Assembly (NCBI RefSeq): GCF_037969725.1
Contig: NZ_CP150203.1
Span: 3,364,001-3,428,000 of the forward strand
DNA: 64,000 bases
Origin: Paenibacillus sp. FSL W8-0426
Lineage (GTDB): Bacteria; Bacillota; Bacilli; Paenibacillales; Paenibacillaceae
Reading direction: 5' to 3'
Position numbers and translations under genes: made by a program. Position 1 is the first letter of the stretch, and every line of letters starts with the position of its first letter. Below the pieces are notes generated by a model. It saw only the letters and a list, made by a program, of their open reading frames with translations, was not told the origin of the DNA and did not search any database. Shown here piece after piece: positions 52,517 to 60,890 of the stretch.

Positions 52517-53749
52517 TCAGAAAGCCCAATCCCCGTTGAGGAATACCGGCTCTCGATCGCCGTTAGCCGTGATGCCGTAAATGCTCGTTTCAGGCGAACC
52601 CATCATGAAGTCGACATGAGTCATGCTTGAATTCATGCCGCGGGCTGCAAGTTCCTCGGGAGACATCGTTTTACCGCCTTCCAGATTGGAAGCGTAAGAG
52701 CTGCCAATGGCAAGGTGGCATGAGGCATTCTCGTCGTACAGCGTGGTATAATACAAAATTCCGCTCTCCGAGATCGGAGAATGATACGGAACAAGAGCGA
52801 CTTCTCCTAAATAACGGGATCCCTCATCCATATGAATCAGCCTCTCCAACGATTCCTGACCTTCTTCCGCATGATATTGGACTATACGCCCGTTTTGGAA
52901 CGTTAGCGTAAACCGGTCAATGATGTTGCCGCCGTAGCTCAGCGGTTTCGTGCTGGTTACCGTGCCGTTGACCCCTGTTCTGAGGGGAGCGGTGTAGACT
53001 TCTTCGGTAGGAATGTTGGCGACGAAAGGGGTGCCTTTTTCGTTTACGCTTCCAGCCTGCGCCCAAATATGACCTTCGGGCAGTTCCACCGTCAGGTCGG
53101 TACCTGGGGAAATGAAATGCAGTGCACGGTATTTTTTGCCGTTCAGCACCGAGGCTTTACTGTCGAGTCGTGCAATATGCTGTTCCCAGGCTTGCACGGG
53201 ATCTTCCTGATCGGCTCGCACTGCGGCAAAAATCGCATCCCACAGCCGGGCTACCGAATCCTCGGCAGGAAGGCCGGGAAATACCTTGGTTGCCCAGGCC
53301 GGAGAAGGGCATGCAACGCCGGTCCAGCTCATTTTGTCGGCTTGCAAATATCGTCTGTAGGTGGACATGGCTTGACCGAAGGCGCGCTGATGGGCGGCGA
53401 TGCGCTTCGGATCAATGCCTTTCATGGCATCCGGCCCGGAAGAGAGCACCGTGAGGAAGACCGCATTGTTTTCAGCCAGTTCCTGCACTTCCCGAGCATG
53501 CCATACTGGAGGTTCCTCCAGCACGGCTTCGTCAGCCTTTTCCAATCTCAGCCGATTGACGGTTTCGTCCGAATATTTCACGATGACCTGTTTGGCGCCG
53601 GCTTCGTATCCTTTTCGTGTCAATAGATGCACGAATTCAGCAGCATCAATCATGGCATTGATGACAAACACTTGTCCAGGCTGTACGTTCGCCCCGACTT
53701 TAACGGCCAGTTCGGCGTAACGGTCCAATTTTTGTTCAAACGTCAACAT
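52517..53749 (-). CDS. M29-family aminopeptidase (paralogue 1)
   Basis: 410 residues, as in Bacillus subtilis AmpS. Metal-binding residues of thermophilic M29 metallopeptidases are recognisable in GEVALVPYHSPIS, NASCHLAIGSSY and MTHVDFMMGS. It has no signal peptide and works in the cytoplasm, removing N-terminal residues from peptides using Zn, Co or Mg. It lies 101 bases downstream of an equally long paralogue on the same strand, with a terminator between, so the pair arose by tandem duplication. Confidence 0.93.
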   Translation of the reverse strand: MLTFEQKLDRYAELAVKVGANVQPGQVFVINAMIDAAEFVHLLTRKGYEAGAKQVIVKYSDETVNRLRLEKADEAVLEEPPVWHAREVQELAENNAVFLTVLSSGPDAMKGIDPKRIAAHQRAFGQAMSTYRRYLQADKMSWTGVACPSPAWATKVFPGLPAEDSVARLWDAIFAAVRADQEDPVQAWEQHIARLDSKASVLNGKKYRALHFISPGTDLTVELPEGHIWAQAGSVNEKGTPFVANIPTEEVYTAPLRTGVNGTVTSTKPLSYGGNIIDRFTLTFQNGRIVQYHAEEGQESLERLIHMDEGSRYLGEVALVPYHSPISESGILYYTTLYDENASCHLAIGSSYASNLEGGKTMSPEELAARGMNSSMTHVDFMMGSPETSIYGITANGDREPVFLNGDWAF

Positions 53750-53803
53750 TTTCTGTTTTCCGCCTCTCTTTTTCTATTTGGTCTTCCGGTCACATCGAAA
53801 GAC

Positions 53804-53832
53804 AAAAATAGAGAGGAGGCGAGCTCCTCTCC
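53804..53832 (-). terminator. terminator between the two aminopeptidase genes
   Basis: On the minus strand GAGAGGAG and CTCCTCTC form a hairpin followed by TATTTTTG. Confidence 0.75.
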
Positions 53833-53850
53833 AAGCTATTCGATCATGAT

Positions 53851-55083
53851 TCAGAAAGCCCAGTTGCCTTTACGGAAGATCGGTTCTTCCGTTCCGTCCG
53901 CAGTCACGCCGTTGATGTCCATTTCGCCCGAACCAATCATGAAGTCCACATGAGTCAGACTGGAATTCAACCCGCTTTCCGCCAATTGCTGCTGAGACAT
54001 CGTTTTACCGCCTTCCAGACAGAACGCATAGGCATTGCCGATGGCGAGATGGTTCGATGCATTTTCGTCAAACAAGGTGTTGAAGAACAAAATATTTGTA
54101 TCGGAAATCGGCGATTGATGCGGCACTAGAGCCACTTCGCCAAGGTAATGAGCACCCTCGTCCATTTCGACCAGGCTTTTCAATGCTTCCAGTCCTTGTT
54201 CGGCCGTATAATCCACGATCCGCCCGTTTTCGAATGTAATGGAGAAACCGTCGATCAAATTACCGCCATAGCTCAGTGGTTTTGTGCTGCGAACGGTGCC
54301 GTTAACTCCGGTTTTGAGCGGAGCCGTAAATACTTCCTCTGTTGGCATGTTTGCGACGAAAACATGTCCTTGTTCATTGATGCTGCCGCCGGATACCCAC
54401 AGATGTCCTTCCGGAAGCTCGATCGTCAGATCCGTTCCAGGTGCGGTATAATGCAATTTTTTGTATTTTTTCGAATTCAGCAGGTCCGCGCGGGAGTCGA
54501 GGTTTTGCAAATGGCTCTTCCATTCGGCAACGGCATCCTGTTCGCCGATTCGAACGGTTTTGAAAATAACGTCCCACAATTTTTCGACTTGTTCGTTCTC
54601 CGGCAGATCCGGGAATACTTTGGCAGCCCATTCCGCAGACGGTACGGCCACGATGGACCAACTGAATTTGTCGGCCATTTGATACTCGCGGTATTTCTCC
54701 AGCGCTTTGGCGCGCACCTTTTGCGTCGTGACGATGCGTTCCTGCGGAACGCCGTTCAGCAGGTCCGGGTTCTCGGCGATGACGTGCAGTACGGCTGCGC
54801 CATTTTCCACGAGTTCGGTCATTTCACCGGCAAACCACTTCGGTTCGATCGAGAACGCTTCGTCCGGGGCCAAATCATAGTGGATGCGGGTCACTGTTTC
54901 ATCGCTCCAGTTGACCTTTACGAGCTTGGCGCCCACGCTGTAAGCTTCTTTAACGATGAGACGCACGAAATGCGCGGCCGAGATCGGAGCGTTTACGACC
55001 AGCGTTTGTCCCTGATGGACATTGACGCCGACTTGGACGGCCAGAGCAGCATATTGCTGCAGTTTTTTTTCAAATGAGTTCAT
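53851..55083 (-). CDS. M29-family aminopeptidase (paralogue 2)
   Basis: 410 residues, with CTGGAGGAG upstream of the ATG. It aligns without gaps of note to the gene at 52517. Shared blocks are LPEGHLWVSGGSINEQG, TKPLSYGGNLIDGF, GEVALVPHQSPIS, NASNHLAIGNAYAF and THVDFMIGSGEMDINGV. Differences concentrate in the N-terminal half. It probably has related but distinct peptide specificity. Confidence 0.93.
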   Translation of the reverse strand: MNSFEKKLQQYAALAVQVGVNVHQGQTLVVNAPISAAHFVRLIVKEAYSVGAKLVKVNWSDETVTRIHYDLAPDEAFSIEPKWFAGEMTELVENGAAVLHVIAENPDLLNGVPQERIVTTQKVRAKALEKYREYQMADKFSWSIVAVPSAEWAAKVFPDLPENEQVEKLWDVIFKTVRIGEQDAVAEWKSHLQNLDSRADLLNSKKYKKLHYTAPGTDLTIELPEGHLWVSGGSINEQGHVFVANMPTEEVFTAPLKTGVNGTVRSTKPLSYGGNLIDGFSITFENGRIVDYTAEQGLEALKSLVEMDEGAHYLGEVALVPHQSPISDTNILFFNTLFDENASNHLAIGNAYAFCLEGGKTMSQQQLAESGLNSSLTHVDFMIGSGEMDINGVTADGTEEPIFRKGNWAF

Positions 55084-55187
55084 GCTATGTTCTCCTCCAG
55101 TATGATAGAAATGTTGTAGCTCAAGTGTTGCGTCCCCATTAAGTGTATGTAAGGAATGGTTCCTTCATTAATTAAGGTATACGTTGC

Positions 55188-55203
55188 TACAATATATATT
55201 GTA
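55188..55203. promoter_or_regulatory. perfect 16-bp palindrome in divergent promoter region
   Basis: TACAATATATATTGTA, self-complementary over its whole length, covering a TACAAT that may be a -10. It lies between the aminopeptidase (minus) and the acidic protein gene (plus). Confidence 0.5.
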
Positions 55204-55284
55204 CAATTAACCAATAATAATTACCAAACCCCATTTGAACAAAATGCGGTGAACTGGCGCAAGACCAGAGAGCAAAAGGAGAGA

Positions 55285-55557
55285 ATGACGGTGAATGTTG
55301 TGATTGTTTCCGCCGAAATGCATCGCGGCGACGAGATGATGTTTGTGGGAAGTACGGTATTTCGGGCAGAGGGCGATAAGTCCCTTTACGAAATTACGTT
55401 TATGAGCAAGAACGGAAAGGACTGGGATTACAGTTTGCATTTCACGGAAGAGTCCGGGGATGAAGAGGAATTGCTGCGCATGGACGAGCTGCTGGAGAAC
55501 GATGACGATCTTTATAACATGCTGCTGGATGCCGCTTTGGATGCATATCCTGCTTGA
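55285..55557 (+). CDS. small acidic protein of unknown function
   Basis: 90 residues. AAAAGGAGAGA lies directly before the ATG at 55285; a GTG at 55291 with better spacing is possible. The C-terminal half is strongly acidic (ESGDEEELLRMDELLENDDDLY), and the N-terminal half has beta-strand character. No family recognised. A strong terminator follows. Confidence 0.7.
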   Translation: MTVNVVIVSAEMHRGDEMMFVGSTVFRAEGDKSLYEITFMSKNGKDWDYSLHFTEESGDEEELLRMDELLENDDDLYNMLLDAALDAYPA

Positions 55558-55602
55558 TTTTGGATGAAATTGGTTCTAACCCCGTGTTGAACAGACTATA
55601 CT

Positions 55603-55646
55603 AGACGGTGTGTGCCTGTACTTGGCATGCATCGTCTGTTTTTTTG
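55603..55646 (+). terminator. terminator after the acidic protein gene
   Basis: AGACGGTGTGTGCC and GGCATGCATCGTCT pair with few wobbles, followed by seven T. Confidence 0.85.
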
Positions 55647-55735
55647 ATGCTTCGAATGAACTGTTGCAAAAAGGGAAGTCTACGACAGAGCAACGCAATC
55701 CGGGTCACGATCGCCTGAAGAGGAGGTAAGCGTGT

Positions 55736-56545
55736 ATGTCATTAGACCAATGGTTTACATCCGGCATGACAGGGCTTGAAGAAGTCGCGCACGATATCCT
55801 CAGTATGCGGACGCTATTTGTCAATGTTGTGTTTGTCGGGGAAAAAGGAAGCAGGAACTGGATTCTTGTCGATACAGGCATGACGTCGTTTGCCGAGGAC
55901 ATCAAACAGGCTGCAGAACATAGATTTGCAGGCCCGCCTTCTGCGATTATACTGACCCATGGCCATTTCGACCATGTGGGAACGGTGATCGAGTTGGAGC
56001 AGTTTTGGGGAGTGCCGGTGTATGCCCATCCATTGGAAATGCCTTATTTGACGGGACAAAAGGATTATCCGCCGGCCGATCCGTCCGTGGGCGGCGGCCT
56101 GATGTCCAGATTGTCGTTTGCCTATCCGAACGAAGCCATTAATTTGGACGATCGCGTGTTCTGCCTGCCAAAAGATCATTCTGTGCCCGGAGCTCCTGGC
56201 TGGCGCTGGATCCATACGCCTGGCCATACGCCGGGACATATTTCGCTGTTCCGGGATGCAGACCGCTGCCTGATTGCCGGAGACGCCATCGTAACGGTGA
56301 AGCAGGAATCGTTATGGAACGTGCTTCTTCAGGATTTACAGATGCACGGGCCTCCAGCCTATTTTACGACAGATTGGGATGCGGCCCATCGCTCGGTCAG
56401 TTGCTTGCGAAGCCTTCAACCGGAAGTCATCGTCACCGGGCACGGACATGCGCTTCGCGGAACGGCGTTAACGGATTCATTAGAGAAGCTGGATGAAACG
56501 TTTGAAGACCAGATCGTACCGGAACACGGCAAGTTTGTGGATTGA
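55736..56545 (+). CDS. MBL-fold metallo-hydrolase
   Basis: 269 residues with GAGGAGGT upstream. The zinc signature LTHGHFDHVGT lies near residue 74. Further ligands are in TPGHTPGHISLF (His), AGDAIVT (Asp) and VTGHGHALRG (His). The short form fits glyoxalase II-like or quorum-lactonase-like hydrolases. No linked pathway genes indicate the substrate. It sits directly upstream of the IS element. Confidence 0.9.
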   Translation: MSLDQWFTSGMTGLEEVAHDILSMRTLFVNVVFVGEKGSRNWILVDTGMTSFAEDIKQAAEHRFAGPPSAIILTHGHFDHVGTVIELEQFWGVPVYAHPLEMPYLTGQKDYPPADPSVGGGLMSRLSFAYPNEAINLDDRVFCLPKDHSVPGAPGWRWIHTPGHTPGHISLFRDADRCLIAGDAIVTVKQESLWNVLLQDLQMHGPPAYFTTDWDAAHRSVSCLRSLQPEVIVTGHGHALRGTALTDSLEKLDETFEDQIVPEHGKFVD

Positions 56546-56616
56546 CCGTTACAATGGTGACATACGGCGGCCTGCGATGATCTGCAGCCGTCTTTAATTT
56601 TGGCGGATGAGTTTAT

Positions 56617-57950
56617 CTGAAGGTGAGAAGACTCCCTCCTCAAAAGCGTCAGCTTTAGGTGGGGGATGAATCGCCATCTTTTCTATTCAGAACCGAACAT
56701 ATGTGCTATAATAACTGCAAGGAACGGAGGTGTATGGCATGCTCTTCCATAAAGCATACAAGTATCGGATCTACCCCAATCGTGAACAGCAGCAGCTAAT
56801 CCATCAGATGTTTGGATGTTGCCGTTTTGTGTTCAACTATTTTCTGGGACAATGGAAGGATACGTTTGCCGCCACGGGTAAGGGCTTGTCGTACCATGCT
56901 TGTGCCACTCAGCTTCCAGATCTAAAGCAAGAACATCCTTGGTTGAAAAAAACGGACAGTATTGCCCTACAATCGGCTGTTCGGCATGTAGCCGATAGCT
57001 TTGATCGTTTTTTCAAGAAGCAGACGCAGGCTCCGCGTTTCAAAAACCGTAAACATCCGGTTCAAAGCTACAAGGGCCCGATATACGAATGGAAATATCG
57101 CTGTGAATGGGAGGGAGCTCAAGCTACCCAAGCTGGGGTGGCTGCGTTTTGCAAACTCCCGCCCCTGTGTAGGACGCATTCTCTCGGCTACGGTACGGCG
57201 AAATGCCGCGGGGAAGTATTTTGTTTCGCTCGTCTGTGAAGTGGAGATGGAGCCCTTACCGCATAACGAGAAGTCGGTAGGGATCGATCTGGGACTAAAA
57301 ACGTTTGCGGTATCGTCCGAGGGTATGCAGGATACTCATCCAAAAGCCTGGAGCCAATATGAAAAGAAGTTGGCAAGCTGGCAGCGGAGGCTGGCCCGGC
57401 GTACGAAAGACGGATTCAATTGGCAAAAAGCCAAACGGAAGATCGCTCTGATCCACGAGAGAATGGCGAATATCCGCCATGACTTTTTGCACAAGCTGTC
57501 CACCAAGCTGATCCGTGAAAACCAAACGATCAGCACCCTCGGACTTAAAAGTTTCTAACATGCTCAAGAATCACAAGCTGGCCAAATCGATCGCTGATGC
57601 GTCCTGGAGTGAGTTCAGAAGGCAGCTCACGTATAAAGCGGAATGGTACGGGCGCACCCTCAAGATTGCGGATAGATTTGCTCCGACAAGTCAAACCTGC
57701 CATGTATACGGAGCACTGCACCGAGAGGTGAAAGATCTTTCGGTACGGCAATGGGTGTGCCCATCCTGCGAGACCCTCCATGATCGGGATGTCAATGCAG
57801 CCCGAAACATTAAGGATGTTGCCATATCAATCGTCATATCGCCCGAGAACTGTGGGGACCACAGGGATCGCTTGGTCCACTTCGAACCAAGAGGTTCGAT
57901 TACCCAAAAATCCCCCACTTCAAGCGAAAGCTAAGTGGTGGGAGTGTTCA
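56617..57950 (+). mobile_element. IS200/IS605-type element, tnpB only (degenerate)
   Basis: The left side follows TTTAT (56612-56616), a plausible target/TAM sequence, and contains AAAGCGTCAGCTTT before GGTGGGGG. The right end CCCCCACTTCAAGCGAAAG then AAGTGGTGGGAGTGTTCA (to 57950) matches the usual right ends of this family, which finish in GGGAGT-TTCA. There is no tnpA. The ends are set by pattern and may be off by a few bases. Confidence 0.7.
56739..57934 (+). pseudogene. tnpB (RNA-guided nuclease of IS605 family), broken by two frameshifts
   Basis: The start ATG has GGAGGTG 6 bases upstream and gives LFHKAYKYRIYPNREQQQLIHQMFG, the standard TnpB N-terminus. Frame 1 is left near 57080, where ELKLPKLGWLRFA continues in the next frame. 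A second shift lies at 57547-57551, where an extra A in CTTAAAAG breaks the KVSNMLKNHKLAKSIADASW block. RuvC-I Asp is present (VGIDLGLKTFAV), but the RuvC-II Glu is lost (LGL instead of EDL). The zinc ribbon has lost one Cys (CHVY), while CPSC and HDRDVNAARNI remain. It cannot make active nuclease. Confidence 0.85.
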
Positions 57951-58039
57951 ATCTCTATCATAGATTGGTATTTTTGCCGAAGTCATGATATAGTCGAGCC
58001 GTATAGTTATAACCTTAGAATGCAGGAGGTACATAATCC

Positions 58040-59050
58040 ATGACACGACAGAATTCGGCAGTGGAAGGGCAATTCGGGGGCATCCCGGCTATCTGGCTTC
58101 ATTATGGCGCGTTTGAAGCGGCCGTTATTCCAAGCATCGGCGCTAATTTGGTTGCATTCCGCGATGTGGAGCGCGGCCATCGTTACTTGCGGGAACCGAA
58201 TGAGGCACGGATCGAAGAGTTCAAGGCAGCGCCTGCGGTATACGGAATCCCGGTGTTGTCTCCGCCGAACCGTTACGAAGACGGACGTTTTCCTTGGGAC
58301 GGGAAGGTATACCAGTTACCCGTCAACGAACCGGCTACGGGCAACCATTTGCACGGCTTTTTGCATGATATCGAATGGAAGGTTGAAGGATATGGCTCCG
58401 ACGATCTTGAGAGCTATGTATTGTTGAGCCAGCAAGTGAAGGAAGGGCATGTTTTCCATAAATATTTGCCGTTTACGTTTACGGTAACCTTGCGCTACTC
58501 TCTTAGCGTCGACGGGCTTCAAATCCAGTTGAAGGCACGTAATGAGGGTGCAGAACGCATGCCTGCCCTGTTTGCTTTCCATACGGCGATCAACGTGCCT
58601 TTCGTGCCGGATAGCGCAGCATCCGACTATACGGCGAAAATTACGATTGGACAACGCCGCGAACTGAATGGACGTTCTTTGCCGACAGGCCAATTTCAAC
58701 CGCTTTCACCGGAAGAGCAGCAAATGAAGGCTGAAGGGGTCAGCCCATTCTTCGAGGCGATGGATCATCATTACACGTCGGAACCTCAGGATGGCCGCAA
58801 TTATATGGAGCTGACCAACCTGCGTACAGGGGACAAGCTCGTATATGATGTGGGGACGGCATACAAGCACTGGATGATCTGGAACAACAACACGGAAGGC
58901 GGATTTTTCTGCCCCGAGCCGCAAATGAACCTGGTAAACGCACCAAACCTGCCTGAAATTCCCGCAGAAGAAAGCGGTTTGATCGGCCTGGAGCCAGGGG
59001 AACTGTTTGAACAGTCGAGCCGCCTGTATCCGATTCGTCCACGCAACTAA
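58040..59050 (+). CDS. aldose 1-epimerase-family protein
   Basis: 336 residues with GCAGGAGGT upstream. The beta-sandwich of the galactose mutarotase family is indicated by IPVLSPPNRYEDGRFPWDGKVYQL, GNHLHGFLHDIEW (His), FAFHTAINVPF (second His) and ENxxxF-like CPEPQMNLVNAPNL (Glu). It interconverts anomers of aldoses or phosphorylated sugars. It is not in an operon with sugar genes here. Lies 89 bases after the IS element. Confidence 0.88.
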   Translation: MTRQNSAVEGQFGGIPAIWLHYGAFEAAVIPSIGANLVAFRDVERGHRYLREPNEARIEEFKAAPAVYGIPVLSPPNRYEDGRFPWDGKVYQLPVNEPATGNHLHGFLHDIEWKVEGYGSDDLESYVLLSQQVKEGHVFHKYLPFTFTVTLRYSLSVDGLQIQLKARNEGAERMPALFAFHTAINVPFVPDSAASDYTAKITIGQRRELNGRSLPTGQFQPLSPEEQQMKAEGVSPFFEAMDHHYTSEPQDGRNYMELTNLRTGDKLVYDVGTAYKHWMIWNNNTEGGFFCPEPQMNLVNAPNLPEIPAEESGLIGLEPGELFEQSSRLYPIRPRN

Positions 59051-59203
59051 GTTTTGCTTTTTTGTGATGCGCTTACATCTTTGTCGAAAAGGTGAAAGTT
59101 TGCACGGCAATCATGTATAATATGACAAGATACGCAAGCTCTGCCCATGAAATCATTCATATTTGGAAAGCTCGAAACCATCTTTCCGGAGGAGGACAAG
59201 CAA

Positions 59204-60592
59204 GTGGAATATCGCATTGAGAGAGATACGCTAGGTGAAATGAAAGTGCCCGCAGACAGACTGTGGGGAGCTCAAACGCAACGGAGCAAGGAGAACTTTC
59301 CGATCGGGAACGAACAGATGCCGATGGAGGTTGTGCGAGCTCTCGCTATATTGAAAAAAAGTGCTGCAGCCAGCAACCACTCTCTGGGCAAGCTGTCTGC
59401 GGATAAAGCAGCGGCCATTGCTGAGGCTGCCGATGAAATTATCGCCGGACGCATCGATGACCATTTCCCGCTCGTTGTTTGGCAAACCGGAAGCGGCACC
59501 CAGTCCAACATGAACGTGAACGAGGTCATTGCCAACCTGGGCAACCGATTGCTGGAGCAAAAAGGCAAAGAAGAGCGCCTGCATCCGAATGATGACGTTA
59601 ACATGTCCCAAAGCTCGAACGATACGTTCCCTACGGCACTGCATGTGGCCGGTGTCATTGCTGTTGAGGATCAGCTGCTCCCGGCGATCGCCGTGCTCAA
59701 AAAAACGCTGAACGAGAAAGCGGAAGCGTTCAAGGATATCATCAAAATCGGCCGTACGCATCTGCAGGATGCCACGCCGATCACGCTTGGACAAGAAATC
59801 AGCGGCTGGTCCGCTATGCTCGACAAGAGCGAGCGCATGATTCGCGACAGCGTGCAGTATATGAAGGAGCTTGCCATCGGGGGCACCGCTGTCGGCACAG
59901 GAATCAATGCCCATCCTGACTTTGGCGACCTGACCGCAAAGGAAATCGGCAAACATACCGGCAAGGATTTCGTGTCTGCTCCGAACAAATTCCATGCGCT
60001 GACAAGCCATGACGAAGTCGTATATGCGCATGGGGCGGTAAAAGCGCTTGCGGCAGACCTCATGAAAATCGCCAATGACGTACGCTGGCTTGCGAGCGGT
60101 CCGCGCAGCGGTCTGGGCGAGATTCGCATTCCGGAAAATGAGCCGGGCAGCTCGATCATGCCTGGTAAAGTGAATCCAACGCAGAGCGAAGCCATGACGA
60201 TGGTGGTTACGCAGGTTATGGGCAATGATGCTGCCATCGGATTTGCCGCAAGCCAGGGGAATTTCGAGCTGAACGTGTTTAAGCCGGTCATCATCTATAA
60301 CTTCCTGCAATCCGTTCAATTGTTAGCCGATTCCATCATAGCGTTCAATGACAAATGTGCCGTTGGCATTGAACCGAACCTGGACCAAATTCAGCATAAC
60401 CTGAATAACTCGCTGATGCTGGTCACTGCGCTAAACCCGCACATCGGTTATGAGAATGCGGCGAAAATTGCCAAGCTTGCGCACAAGGAAGGGCTCTCTC
60501 TGAAGGAAGCTGCCTTGCAGACGGGTTTGCTGACCGAAGAGCAATTTGATCAATACGTCGACCCGGCAAAAATGATCGCACCCAAAGCCTGA
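59204..60592 (+). CDS. fumC: fumarate hydratase, class II
   Basis: 462 residues from the GTG with GGAGGAGG 8 bases upstream. The fumarase/aspartase signature [15 protein letters not shown] is intact. [11 protein letters not shown] and [16 protein letters not shown] provide the active-site Ser, Thr and His. [28 protein letters not shown] is the usual N-terminus. It hydrates fumarate to L-malate in the TCA cycle, as an iron-independent homotetramer. Confidence 0.95.
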   Translation: MEYRIERDTLGEMKVPADRLWGAQTQRSKENFPIGNEQMPMEVVRALAILKKSAAASNHSLGKLSADKAAAIAEAADEIIAGRIDDHFPLVVWQTGSGTQSNMNVNEVIANLGNRLLEQKGKEERLHPNDDVNMSQSSNDTFPTALHVAGVIAVEDQLLPAIAVLKKTLNEKAEAFKDIIKIGRTHLQDATPITLGQEISGWSAMLDKSERMIRDSVQYMKELAIGGTAVGTGINAHPDFGDLTAKEIGKHTGKDFVSAPNKFHALTSHDEVVYAHGAVKALAADLMKIANDVRWLASGPRSGLGEIRIPENEPGSSIMPGKVNPTQSEAMTMVVTQVMGNDAAIGFAASQGNFELNVFKPVIIYNFLQSVQLLADSIIAFNDKCAVGIEPNLDQIQHNLNNSLMLVTALNPHIGYENAAKIAKLAHKEGLSLKEAALQTGLLTEEQFDQYVDPAKMIAPKA

Positions 60593-60646
60593 TCTATTTC
60601 ATAGCCAAGGGTATGGTTAACTTGCTTGGCGTTGATCTTTGTTACG

Positions 60647-60674
60647 AAGGACCTGCGGTTGGCAGGTCCTTTTA
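60647..60674 (+). terminator. terminator after fumC
   Basis: AAGGACCTGC and GCAGGTCCTT followed by TTT. Confidence 0.85.
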
Positions 60675-60890
60675 CCATGATATTTAAAAGTTTTTCAGTC
60701 CATGGATGCGTCGAATAACGATCGTTCTACACCATGATTAACCAAATTACATGCATTCACACAAAATACGGATCCATAGAATACGCATGCGCATTGAACG
60801 ACGTTTCCCAACCAACTTTGGTCGTTGGACGTTACGGTGCGGCAGCCAAATTCAATGGTTGCGATATTGTGCGTTCCACTGGAGGTCCCC

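Noticed and set aside
59231..60319. 362-residue minus-strand frame opposite fumC
   Set aside because: The plus strand is an unmistakable class II fumarase.
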